Positions 22,968 through 32,200 of a DNA stretch of 64,000 bases are shown piece after piece. How positions within the stretch are numbered: the first letter of the stretch is position 1; every line of letters starts with the position of its first letter. Position numbers and translations under genes: made by a program. The notes beneath the pieces were generated by a model that did no database searches, was not told where the DNA came from, and saw only the letters and a list, made by a program, of their open reading frames with translations. Source of the stretch: Fremontodendron californicum. Its lineage: Eukaryota; Streptophyta; Magnoliopsida; Malvales; Malvaceae. The stretch lies in assembly GCA_030761205.1 (NCBI GenBank), contig JAULJL010000021.1:13745160-13809159 (forward strand), read 5' to 3'.

Positions 22968-23022
22968 TATATAAATTTCTCTTCCAATTTCTCATTCAAA
23001 TTTTTTTTTTCATTTTTTTCAG
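22968..23022 (+). promoter_or_regulatory. TATA-like box and splice-acceptor-like site before the cysteine-rich ORF (element A)
   Basis: TATATAAA at 22968-22975 lies about 50 bases upstream of the ATG at 23024. A long T run ends in TTTTTTTCAG at 23022, one base before that ATG. Element B has the same arrangement (52204-52211 and 52255). Either an internal promoter or splicing of the genomic RNA could deliver the downstream ORF; the sequence alone does not decide. Confidence 0.45.
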
Positions 23023-23023
23023 G

Positions 23024-23560
23024 ATGGATGATATTCTCACAAGATTGCAGAAACGATTTCCTCCTTTTCCTCGAAATATTTTACTGAAGCTTTACCAAGT
23101 TCGATTTGAAAGATTAAGAATGCTTATGCACAAAGGGATTCCTGAAGACATACGTTGGATAATTGAAGCCAAGGTACGTGAAGATGAATATCTTCCTGTT
23201 TTGCATTTACCAGGTACAGGTAGAAGCACTTTTGCAAAGAAGCGACGAGCAAAGCGCATGAGTTCAAATTGCCACAAATGTGCACGATGGACGTGTAACG
23301 GTAAATGTCGTTCTATTGGGATTCCGTCCTCTAATCGAGATGATAAAATTGAATTCATTAAGGATGGACTGAGTAAGGAGAATTTGGGTAATATCCAACT
23401 TTCTCTTGAGACGCATCCTAGTGGAGACGTACAAAGAGAAATTCTTGATTTATGGCCGCAATTCCAAAGGGAATGGCAACATCTTGGGAATCTGATGTTA
23501 AAAGACCCTGTTTGCCAGCTTGTAAGAAAACTGGATGGGAAGCATATCCTCGACTCATAG
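23024..23560 (+). CDS. Cysteine-rich basic protein, resembling viral nucleic-acid-binding proteins (178 aa)
   Basis: The N-terminal 60 residues are helical and charged. They are followed by GTGRSTFAKKRRAKR (residues 64-78), a strongly basic tract, and a four-cysteine cluster C83-x2-C86-x4-C91-x3-C95 that could bind zinc. The order 'GRS..A.KRRA' then CxxCxR then further Cys, ending in an acidic/hydrophobic 'IEFIKDG' stretch, is the layout of the nucleic-acid-binding proteins of carla-, allexi- and vitiviruses, several of which suppress RNA silencing. That family link is my recognition from pattern and is unconfirmed. It sits between pol and the LOG-like gene, where Athila elements usually carry an env-like ORF, but has no membrane segment. 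Intact here; in element B codon 129 is a stop. Expression may use the TATA or acceptor just upstream. Confidence 0.7.
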   Translation: MDDILTRLQKRFPPFPRNILLKLYQVRFERLRMLMHKGIPEDIRWIIEAKVREDEYLPVLHLPGTGRSTFAKKRRAKRMSSNCHKCARWTCNGKCRSIGIPSSNRDDKIEFIKDGLSKENLGNIQLSLETHPSGDVQREILDLWPQFQREWQHLGNLMLKDPVCQLVRKLDGKHILDS

Positions 23561-23932
23561 AAGGCGTTTAAGCCGTTTCTGGACGTAAAACCAGAGGAAG
23601 ATGTGAGCCACAATCACAACTACAATAAATGACTTCTCAGCTTTTGGTTTGATTTGCAATAACTTTATTTTGGTTTAATTTACGTGTTGTTCGATTTGTG
23701 TAATTATTCTCGTTTTTTTTTTTTTTTATTTGTCTTTTACGGTTGATTTTTTCTTCTCTTTTTGATTTTCTTCCTGAAATCACGCAAAAATCTTTTGTTA
23801 GGTTAACATTTTCTTCTGATAGGTCAGATACACTTTCGGCGACATTATTACTCTTGTCTGATTCACTACTCAGTCCTCTATATATTACACCATGTACTCA
23901 TTCTCTTTCAGGCACTCGAAGAAAGAAAAAAA
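23561..23932 (+). promoter_or_regulatory. Spacer between the two accessory ORFs, with TATA-like and acceptor-like sites (element A)
   Basis: About 370 bases, T-rich, without a gene. TATATATT at 23879-23886 and the acceptor-like CTCTTTCAG ending at 23911 lie 54 and 22 bases before the LOG-like ATG at 23933. The same pair occurs in element B at 53116-53123 and 53148. Confidence 0.45.
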
Positions 23933-24632
23933 ATGGAAAGTACTTCATCCCAGCGCATTAAAAAAATTTGTGTCTTTGGAGGTGCTTATCCAGGGAAAAA
24001 TAACATATTCGCTGATGAAGCCATAAGAGTTGGAGTAATACTTGCCCAACAAAAGATCCACTTGATTTATGGAGGCGGTAGTACGGGTTTAATGGGAGCA
24101 GTCGCTACAGCAGCACACACCGGAGGAAGTCCAGTTCTAGGAATCGTGCCAAAACTATTCACAAGTTTTTTCTGGACCTACCGTGGGTAAGGAAATACAA
24201 GTCTGGAGTATCCCTGAACGGATGACAATCATGTACCATTCTGCCGATGCATTCATTGCTTTACCAGGAGGTCTGGGTACATTGGAAGAAATAGCTTGCG
24301 TGGCTTCTTGGTCATCTTTGGTCACAAATAAGAAACCCATTGGTTTGCTTAATATTAATGGTTATTTTAGTAATTTGCTTTCATATTTAGATAATGCTGT
24401 GGATAATGGATTCATGTTTTCAGAGGCAAGGAGAACCATAATTTCTGCTACAACCATTGAAGATTTACTTAAAAAGCTCCAAGCTTATGAGTGTTTATCT
24501 GCTACGGTTGTTTCGCAAACGCTCGGAAAAAGAAAAAGAGATATGGACGAGCAAGGAGTGGATCTAACATTTTGCTTGTTGTGTCTCAGTTATAATAAGT
24601 GGTTAGCAACCTCTGCAGGTAATATCTCCTAA
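23933..24632 (+). pseudogene. LOG-like cytokinin riboside 5'-monophosphate phosphoribohydrolase, frameshifted copy (element A)
   Basis: LOG enzymes release active cytokinin bases from their nucleotides in the cytosol. This copy keeps KKICVFGGAYPG, YGGGSTGLMG and, in the second frame, ADAFIALPGGLGTLEE and KPIGLLNINGYFSNLLSYLD. A one-base insertion near 24165-24170, compared with the intact copy in element B, sends the first frame to a stop at 24190; the second frame runs on to 24632 with a different C-terminus. No introns interrupt it. It follows the cysteine-rich ORF in the same orientation. As it stands it cannot encode the full enzyme. Confidence 0.88.
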
Positions 24633-26526
24633 ATTCTACCTTTAAAATTTGACATTGGGGACAATGTCATATTTTAGTAGGGGGTAAGGGACATATTTTG
24701 CTAATTTAAAAAAAAAAAAAAATTGTTTGTTGTCTTTTAAGCAATTTAGAAGTATTCATTCTGAATAAGGTCTGAGTAAGGGAGACTTGAGACATACCTT
24801 GTCAGTTTGATTTTAATCTTTTTATGTTTACTTGTTAATTTTTGTTTAGAATTTAAGGATTATTTAGGTTGCATGAGTTTGTTTTGTTTTGAGTCTTAGT
24901 TGTTCCTATTCTTATGTTATTAGTTCTTTTCTCTTACACATGATTCTTTCATTTGGGTTAATAGACTTACATTGAGGACAATGTAAGAATTAAGTGTGGG
25001 GGGAATGATTTAGGATTTCTTTTATTTTTGTCTACTATTTTTTTTATGAGTCTTTATTATTATTTTTAGTGTGTTTTGGTTCCTTTTCAATACTATGATG
25101 AGATATGAATTGCATAAGTCTAAAACAGATTTATTAGTGAGAAGATTTTCATGAGAATTGAACTTGATATCAATCGTTTTATGAGCCAATGTTAATATGA
25201 TATGTTGATTGAGAAAGAAGCATGTTTAGACTTAATCTGACTTGTATAATCATCCTTGTGAGTTTTTGAGCCTATAATGATTGATGCATTATATAAATCA
25301 ATCTAATTTCTTTCTTGAGTGCTCTTATGATTACATGATTCTCTAGAACTTGCTTTAGACCTTGTTGAGACTATATTGATGCATGTGACAACATAAATAT
25401 GATAGAGGCATTAGGATTTTTAGCCAGGGCCAAACAGCCATCCCTTATTGATGTTCCAAGAGAACACACCCCTAGTGAGCCAATTTCAGCCTACATTGAA
25501 TAAGCTATTTATTTGGTAACCACAACTTACACCTAGCCTAAATATAACCCTTGTTCTAAAGATGGATTATATATTTTGAGACATATTGCAAAAGAAAAAA
25601 AAAAACAAGGGATATTTTTAGTTAAAATTTTGGGTTGGAAACAAAAGATAAGTGTGGGGGAAGAAAAGAAAAGAAAAAGTCAAGAGAAAAAGAAAGGGAT
25701 CATTGTCAAATACATTCCCATATAAAAAAAAAAAATCTTCTCTTGAACTTCTAGTTAAAGTAAAGAAAAAGATGTTACAAAGTTGTTTAGAATGAAGAAA
25801 AGGCCCAACATGAATATCCGGCCTAGATGACTATGTACTTGTAAAGAGTTTTGAGAAGTTTCTTTGTATGATCTTATTATGTCTCTAAACTCTATGAACT
25901 CTTTGGAACCTTTGTGATATCTTTATCCTTTTGTTCTTTAACCACATTATAACCCTTTGGCCCCATTACAACCTTGAATAAAGACCTCTTGATTTATGAA
26001 GTTGTATGATCTAAATAGTGGAGAATAGGTGGACAAGCAAGCATATGGTAGAAGTGTTTTCATGAGATTGATTGAGTGTAAACACTTTACCACTACTTTA
26101 AAGAGTGAAAATCAAGAGAGTATCCCATGTGAGAAGTTGAGATTAAGTTTGAATATGCACTATTTTGATTGAAATATGTTATGTTAATATTGGCTTAACT
26201 CAAACTATTTACATTCAAGTAAGGTTTTTTTTGTGAATTTCTTTAAGCTATTGATTAGTTTTTAAGACTTGTCCAATGATTATCTCTAATTTATATTGGA
26301 AGGATTAGTTATAATTATTATTTTTAGTTTATCTTATGTCTTCAATGTTTGTGGGTATCGTTCTAGTAAACCCTCACGAGACTAAACTCGTCCACTAGGG
26401 ACACCTAGGGGTTTAAAGGCTTGTGTCACATGCTAAGTGCCACCGTGATTTCCTACGAAAGTGGATTAGATTAGATTTTCTTATTTTATTTTTATTTGTT
26501 TTTGCTCGAGGACTAGCAACAATCTA
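24633..26526 (+). other. Long 3' spacer of element A between LOG-like gene and PPT
   Basis: No supported gene in 1.9 kb. It holds the perfect hairpin GACATTGGGGACAATGTC (24651-24668), followed by TAGTAGGGGGTAAGGG. The second copy of the pol-end block lies at 24917-25030 (ACATTGAGGACAATGT at 24969-24984, GTGTGGGGGG at 24994-25003), and a third GTGTGGGGG near 25653. From 25075 it matches the spacer of element B (54125 onward); B lacks about 250 bases including the second block. The purine-rich stretches are candidate extra sites for plus-strand priming. Confidence 0.75.
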
Positions 26527-26538
26527 AGTGTGGGGGTG
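26527..26538 (+). promoter_or_regulatory. Polypurine tract of element A
   Basis: AGTGTGGGGGTG abuts the 3' LTR start at 26539. Same sequence and place as in element B (55616-55627). It primes plus-strand DNA synthesis. Confidence 0.8.
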
Positions 26539-28320
26539 TGATAACTCGTATAATTATATAGTTTTTAGTTATGTTTCATTATTGTTTTGTGTCAAATACG
26601 AGTTATTATTGTTTAGTCTAAATTGTGTTTATGATCTTTTATATTTTTATGTAATTTGGTGTTTTTCACAAGTTTCTTTGAGTGATTTCAGATTACTAGA
26701 ATTAAGGGCAAATCCAGTTCAGTTCCAGTTCCGACACCTTTTGCCATATCAGCTATATCTGGAGTTTCACTGAAGCAATAAGGCTGAAATTTTAACCGTG
26801 CAAAGTTAAGAGGCATATCTATCATTTTCATGTTTACACTTCTTGAAACGGAGTCGTTTTCCCTAGCGAAATCGACCATCAAGTTGGCTGATGTGCAATG
26901 ACGTCTGTGCTGACCTGTTTTCGTATTTTGCCCATATCTTCTTATCCACATCAGCAAATGAGCTGATTCCAATGGCTATGGATCAGTAACTGACAGGGGA
27001 ACATTTTTCTAGAAGACCATGTGATCAGATCAGGCCTCCAATATTGACAAAATCGACCATCAAGTTGGCTGATTAAAATTGTCATACAATATGACGAAAA
27101 TTGTTAGAAAAATGCACCCACCTATTATACCTACCTTTGAAATTTGTAAAGCTTGTCTCTTGTCATTTAGCCCTCCAAAATGTGTATAAATAGAGGGCCT
27201 TGGATGATTGTAGAGGATCATATTGTACATTGGTAGGATATTAGCCATTGTAATAAAATTCTCTAAGTTTTCTTCTTCTTTCTTTTCTCTAGTTTTCTTT
27301 TTCTTTATTTTCTTCTTCTTCTTTCTTTCTTTTATTTCCTTCTTAGATTCTCTTTAATTTTATGTTTATGTTTACAATGCCTATGCTAGGCTAAACTTCT
27401 ATTTGGTTAAGGGTGATTTCAAAGCCCTAGACATGTTTTGTGATTGATTTTCAGATTCTATCTATCATTAATTTTCTATCAAAGTTGCTTATGTTCTTCT
27501 ACAAGAATTGTTCATGATGTTGTCTTGATTTATTTAGGTGTACAACTAGATAGATCTTGATAATTATCTATTGCTAGTCTAGGAGTCTTGATCCGTGTAA
27601 TTGTCTTGATTTCCTATTCATAAGTGGCAATTTGTGATTAATGATTATGGTCAAGTTTTCAATAATTGCAAAGTGGAACATAACCTAAGTTGAACAATCC
27701 GAGCTTATGTGTTTGTTGCTTAGATCAACCTATCTTCCTCATCATAAAGCTGCCATTAAATTGAATTTAGAGAGCTTATTCTAGGTTGTTTAATGGTTAG
27801 AGATTAAATAGAGAGCTTGTTCTATTTAACGACAAACTAAGGAAAGATTGGGATAACAGAGCTTGTTGTTATCTACGGTTGTTAACTTTGATAGTTGGTT
27901 GATATTGATAGATCTGAAATTGATTCTTAATGATGTCTAGTGGTGGAGAATGAAACCTTAACCATATTTTTCATATTTGATTCTTCTTACTTACTTGTTT
28001 TCTTACTTTTCTAGTTTGCTTATTTTTAAAAGTATATTTATTTTTATTGGCTGGTTATACCGCCTAATTTGTATATTAACTTTGTTTTATTTTTATTGGC
28101 TGGTTATACCGCCTTGCATCTTATTCTTATTATTTACTTTAGTTTAAATCTGGCTTCAAAAACCCCTTTTCTTTTATTGTTCTCTTTGAACGTAAGTTAT
28201 AAACTAATAACTCATAGATTAAAACCCAATCCCTGAGGACTCGACCCTTGCTAATCATTATACTTACAATTGATCTTTTTAGTGCAAGGTTAAATAAGAT
28301 ACACTCTTTTGGGTGCATCA
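26539..28320 (+). repeat. 3' LTR of element A (1782 bp)
   Basis: Same ends as the 5' LTR (TGATAACTCG...GGGTGCATCA), followed by the duplication ATAAT. By eye it differs at about nine bases and has two instead of three copies of the 40 bp 'GGCTGGTTATACCGCC' unit, accounting for the 40-base length difference. Confidence 0.93.
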
Positions 28321-28325
28321 ATAAT
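28321..28325. repeat. Right target-site duplication (ATAAT) of element A
   Basis: Matches 15272-15276. Ogre sequence resumes directly afterwards (TTTAACCAAACGGTC), in register with copy 2 at 59037. Confidence 0.95.
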
Positions 28326-28419
28326 TTTAACCAAACGGTCTTTCATTGATTTATGAAATTAAATACATCAAGGATAAAATAACAAGATCTGTCTTAAGGC
28401 AATCCAATAGTTCGCCTAT

Positions 28420-30252
28420 CTATTTCAAAGTGTCATTACAAAGTGATGATCCTAAAATAACCTTCCCGGATCTCGGACTTTCCTTCACAGTCCCCTTTTT
28501 GATTGCCTTGCCTTTCAATCTGGCCCGTAATCCCTCATTTTCCAGCTGACATCTCAATAGTTCAGTAGAAACAACAGTGTGTGAGCTTTCCTTGACTTGT
28601 TTATCTTGCTCAAGTCTGTTGGCTCGGGCTTCTTCTTGTTTCACTCTCTCTTTCCAGTAGTCATTCTCTTTTCTGAGGCCGTCGACTTCTTTCTACCATA
28701 CCCCGGAAGACTTGATGGTCCCTTCAAATTTTAACTCGAAAGGGAACCTTTTATTTTCCAAGTGTAGTTCCTCGAGATTAGCCTTGACAGTGTCCTTTTC
28801 TCTCTTGACCTTTTCCACTTCCTTTCCCCGAATCAATTCCCTAGTCTTCAAATCATCGATCTCTTCTTGGATTCGGGCAATCTCTTTGCTCATTTGGGCC
28901 TTTTCTTTTCCAAATTCCGACCTTGCAATTTCTAACTCCGATGACGTTCTATTTGGTTGTGAATCTATGAGTTGAACTTCTTCCCCATCAGACGTCAATA
29001 ATCTATCATTAACCCTTCTATCTCTCCATATCGTGTAGTCAGGCGTGATGATGTCGGCATATCGAGCCACCTTTATCCGATGAGTCTTCTTCCATGCTTC
29101 AATTCTTTCCCGCACCTTTCTTGAGTACCCCTCCTCTCCATAGGTAAACTATGATAAACCTAGTCCGTGAGTCGCAGGTGTGAATTGTCAAGACTTGACC
29201 TGTCTTTGCACCAATAGAGGCGTGTAACTCACAGTTCCCCAAGTTCGAGGTAGTGGAACCCCCGGCTTGTCCCCACATTTGTACAAAATCGGCATAGGAA
29301 CCATCTACGGAGCTCTCCAAGTTATCATCTCACCCTTAAGATTCTGGAGCATGTTGATCCATTGCTCTTCATTTCTGTCCTCGAGTCAATCGCTTTTAAG
29401 GAACTCTCTAATCGGTACTAGGGATTTCATGTACGGTTTGAAAGAAACATCCCCCCTCTTCCAGAAGTGACTTTGAATCCAAACATAAAGAAGTTGCACA
29501 CATCCCCTGAATCTCCCTTTTCCCTCTCGCTTGCAAAAATTTAAAGATCGGATAGTTTCTTCTATGATAGCCGGAGATTGGTTGATCTTTTGTTCCAATC
29601 TCTTGAAGAAATCAAACACGGCCACATCCACATGACCCAGTATCTTTGGAAAGATAACTAACCCATAAATGGCTAAAGCAAAGATGTCCCTGGCTTTTTC
29701 TCTATCGGAGTGACTCAATATCAATTGTCGAAGAATCTCCCATGGGATACACTCATTTTTCTGCTTCTTATCCACATGACTCTCAACCCATTTTGTATCT
29801 ATTCCCGTGATCTTAGCCATTTTCTTCTTGAAACCTGCGATTTTCACATCTTTCAAATATACCCGATCTGGACTAGAAAACTCAATACGTAACAATGCCG
29901 AGTATTCTTCAATAGTTGGGGTCATATCCTCCTTGTTGAAAGCAAAACACCTATAAGCAGGATTCCAGAATTGCACCATAGCTTGAATCAACCCACTACT
30001 GACCCTGACTGTGATTAACAGTGCTATGTCCCCATATTTCTGGGTGAAGGCTCCTTTTTTTGATACATCCAACTGATTCCAAATGTCGGTTAACCCTCAG
30101 AGATTATTCTGTCGAAGATCCATCTTTACCCTTTCTAGCAACACTGACACATAAGCTTTCTTTAAGAAACCCCCTTCCTCTCTCTGAGCTTTTTCCAATC
30201 GTTCCCTAACCACTTCATGATCCTCTGTTACTGAAATGACCTGACACTCCAT
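28420..30252 (-). pseudogene. ORF1 of Ogre copy 1 (Tat/Ogre-specific protein upstream of gag, decayed)
   Basis: The minus-strand start at 30252 (MECQVISVTEDHEVV) is followed by an early stop near 30100. A long intact stretch at 29386-30072 reads FTQKYGDIALLITV, VQFWNPAYRCFAF, DMTPTIEEYSALLRI, IFALAIYGLVIFP and EETIRSLNFCKREGKGRF. This resembles the plant-mobile-domain-like proteins of unknown function (the DUF7745 type, as I recall it) that occur as ORF1 in Ogre elements and as many predicted plant genes. After a second frame break a lysine/glutamate-rich coiled coil follows (28420-29115: EIARIQEEIDDLKTREL). The role in the element is unknown; it is not Gag. Copy 2 is better preserved. Confidence 0.75.
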
Positions 30253-31191
30253 GAAAGTCCTTTAGGTTGAAACTATGCCGAGGCCAATAAACTTCAAGTG
30301 CATGATGGTGTCAATGATGCATGACAAAGAAAAAGAAATGAATTAGTAAGGAAATGAATTCACAAGTATGAAACAAATAACAATGTATGCTAATCAAATA
30401 ATTGCTCCAAGAATATTAATAGAATTTTGGCATTATGACACATTTGGGTCGAAATAACAAGCTTATTACGGGCGATACGATGTTCGTTCATCATCACCCA
30501 ATTTGTAAGATCTAAGATATAGAAAGATGGTAAGAGGTTGAAAATGTTCCTCCATGTGTTCTTAACTTCGGGTATCTAAAAGAAATCCGGCATGGCTTTG
30601 CCTAAGTTCATTATATGAGGTTGAATTCGGTTCTAAAGGCCCCAAATTGTTCCTCACTGTCGCCGGTGAAGGCTAGTAAGGCACCCCGATAAAAGCGGGT
30701 TCAATTTGTTAGAGTATATTTTCCAAAGCCCATACGGAGGATCATCACGAAGGCTTTAGGTAATTATACTCCGAAAGTGTTTCACTAGCCCATATGAAGG
30801 ATCATCACGAAGGCGTAGCTACTTTACTTCCACTTAAAAAGGACGAAACCCGGGTAGAGAGTTCATGTTATGCGAATGCAAGTGCAGTGTGTGGAGGAAC
30901 AAAACAAACCTATCACCACATATTCTATAACCCTTATTCTAAATACCCCAATAAGATTAAACAACATAAAGCATCAGTTAAGCAAAGAACAATTATATGC
31001 AACAAAATAACCAGAGAACAATAATATGCATGCACATGAGTATGGACATATTCAAAAACATTTTATTATTTTCCGAAATTCTTCTTATTATTAAAAAATA
31101 TGGGAATTAAAATTAAATACCGAATAAAAACCAACAAAATCGAGACTTTGATAACACACGACTAATTCTAGGCCTGACATTTTATTATTTT
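30253..31191 (-). other. 5' leader of Ogre copy 1
   Basis: About 940 bases without a gene, upstream of ORF1 on the minus strand. It contains two imperfect copies of a block built on 'AGCCCATAYGRAGGATCATCACGAAGGC' near 30726-30760 and 30787-30815. Copy 2 has the same leader at 60943-61925 with the equivalent pair. The plus-strand open frame at 30794-31024 lies over the repeats and is not supported. Confidence 0.65.
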
Positions 31192-31209
31192 TCCCCAATG
31201 GAGTCGCCA
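31192..31209 (-). promoter_or_regulatory. Primer binding site of Ogre copy 1
   Basis: Three bases inside the 5' LTR the minus strand reads TGGCGACTCCATTGGGGA. Its TGG start is complementary to a tRNA CCA end, and its position fits a minus-strand primer site. Ogre elements are described with tRNA-Arg primers; the exact tRNA was not checked here. Confidence 0.65.
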
Positions 31210-31212
31210 AGT

Positions 31213-32200
31213 TGTCGCAACCTAAAAAATAACAAGTCTCATCACGAGACATTACCCGTTAAGTGTGACATTGGGGTAACAGAGGAAAAGATAACTTAAT
31301 TCCTCTTGAAATAAAATGAGGGATTGAAAACAACCTTGAAAAAGAAATGGAGTTGCCACCAATCTTTTTTGGCTAGGTGTGCTCGGCCACCTATTAAAAT
31401 CGGTTTTGTAAAACATTTTAAAATTAATTAAACATTTTTAAAACCAATTTGAAGTCTGCGCTTTTAAACCAAAGAAAACAAAAAAGAATGGGTTTGGGAG
31501 TCGGTTACGTGTGGGGAAGGATTAGCACCCCCACAAGGCTCGTATAAAATGGTACCTTATTAATTGTGTGTTATCTCGAGTCTCGGTAAAAAATCTGTTT
31601 TGAAACTAGCATTTAAAATAATTCCCATATTAAAGAAAAATAATCCTATTTTTAGTTGAAAATGATCCGGAATTTATTAACTTAAAATTTTCCTATATTC
31701 TCCGGCAAACCCGGTAAAACATAGAAAATTTTATTTATTTAGAAAATCTCTGAATCACTCTCATTTTTGAAAGAAAAATATTCCGTTTTTAATGATAATT
31801 GATGATATCCTCCCAAGCAAACTCGGCAGAGAACTCATGAATTATTTTAACTCGGGAATATCCTTATTTTTTTAAAAAAAATGATCTTTTAGAAAACATT
31901 TAAAAAATTATGAATATGCAAATTATTACTAATGACATGGCATATGAGTGAATGACATGGCATATGGATTAATGACATGGCATGTTTGACATGGCAAAAT
32001 CTAGATACATGGCATAATATAAATGACATTGTAGAATCTAAATGACATGGCAAAGATCTAAATAAAAAGACAAGAATTAATGACATGATAAAACCTATAT
32101 GACATATTAGAAATCTATATGACATAGCAAAAATCTAAATTAAATGGCAAGAATTAATGACATGATAAAACCTAGATGACATATTAGAAATCTATATGAC
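31213..32200 (-). repeat. Truncated 5' LTR of Ogre copy 1
   Basis: Begins TGTCGCAACC and matches 23-1085 of the window with scattered differences. The match stops after 'AAATCTATATGAC' at 32200, so only the last kilobase (R/U5 side) remains. The promoter part is deleted. Confidence 0.8.

Larger units (their letters stand above)
15277..28320 (+). mobile_element. Athila-type retrotransposon A (13.0 kb, intact polyprotein, accessory cassette)
   Basis: Complete element with LTRs 15277-17098 and 26539-28320, tRNA-Asp-type PBS, a single 1777-residue gag-pro-RT-RH-IN frame, then a cysteine-rich ORF, a LOG-like ORF (frameshifted here), a 1.9 kb spacer and a PPT. The perfect 5 bp duplication and about nine base differences seen by eye between the LTRs mark a recent insertion. 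The LTRs differ in length by 40 bases because of a repeat-copy difference. Athila affiliation rests on the PBS, the DLGAS protease, the single RNase H and a long region between pol and the 3' LTR. The element is a chimera: U3, spacer and cassette match element B, while gag-pol and R/U5 do not. Confidence 0.92.
23..32200 (-). mobile_element. Tat/Ogre-type Ty3/gypsy retrotransposon, copy 1 (degenerate, hosts Athila element A)
   Basis: Read on the minus strand, the order is 5' LTR (31213-32200, truncated), PBS, leader, ORF1, gag, protease, intron, RT-RNase H, a second RNase H, integrase, PPT and 3' LTR (23-5527). The 5.5 kb LTR, the extra ORF upstream of gag, the dual RNase H and an intron between protease and RT are established hallmarks of the Tat/Ogre lineage. 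Without the 13 kb insertion at 15277-28320 the internal part is about 12.6 kb. Every coding segment carries stops or frameshifts, so this copy cannot make its own proteins. Its 5' LTR ends abruptly after about 1 kb where unrelated sequence and another LTR begin, so the promoter-bearing part is gone. Confidence 0.88.

Noticed and set aside
23092..23613. Minus-strand ORF of 173 residues opposite the cysteine-rich gene
   Set aside because: Shadow of the plus-strand gene; no motif, and it is broken in element B.
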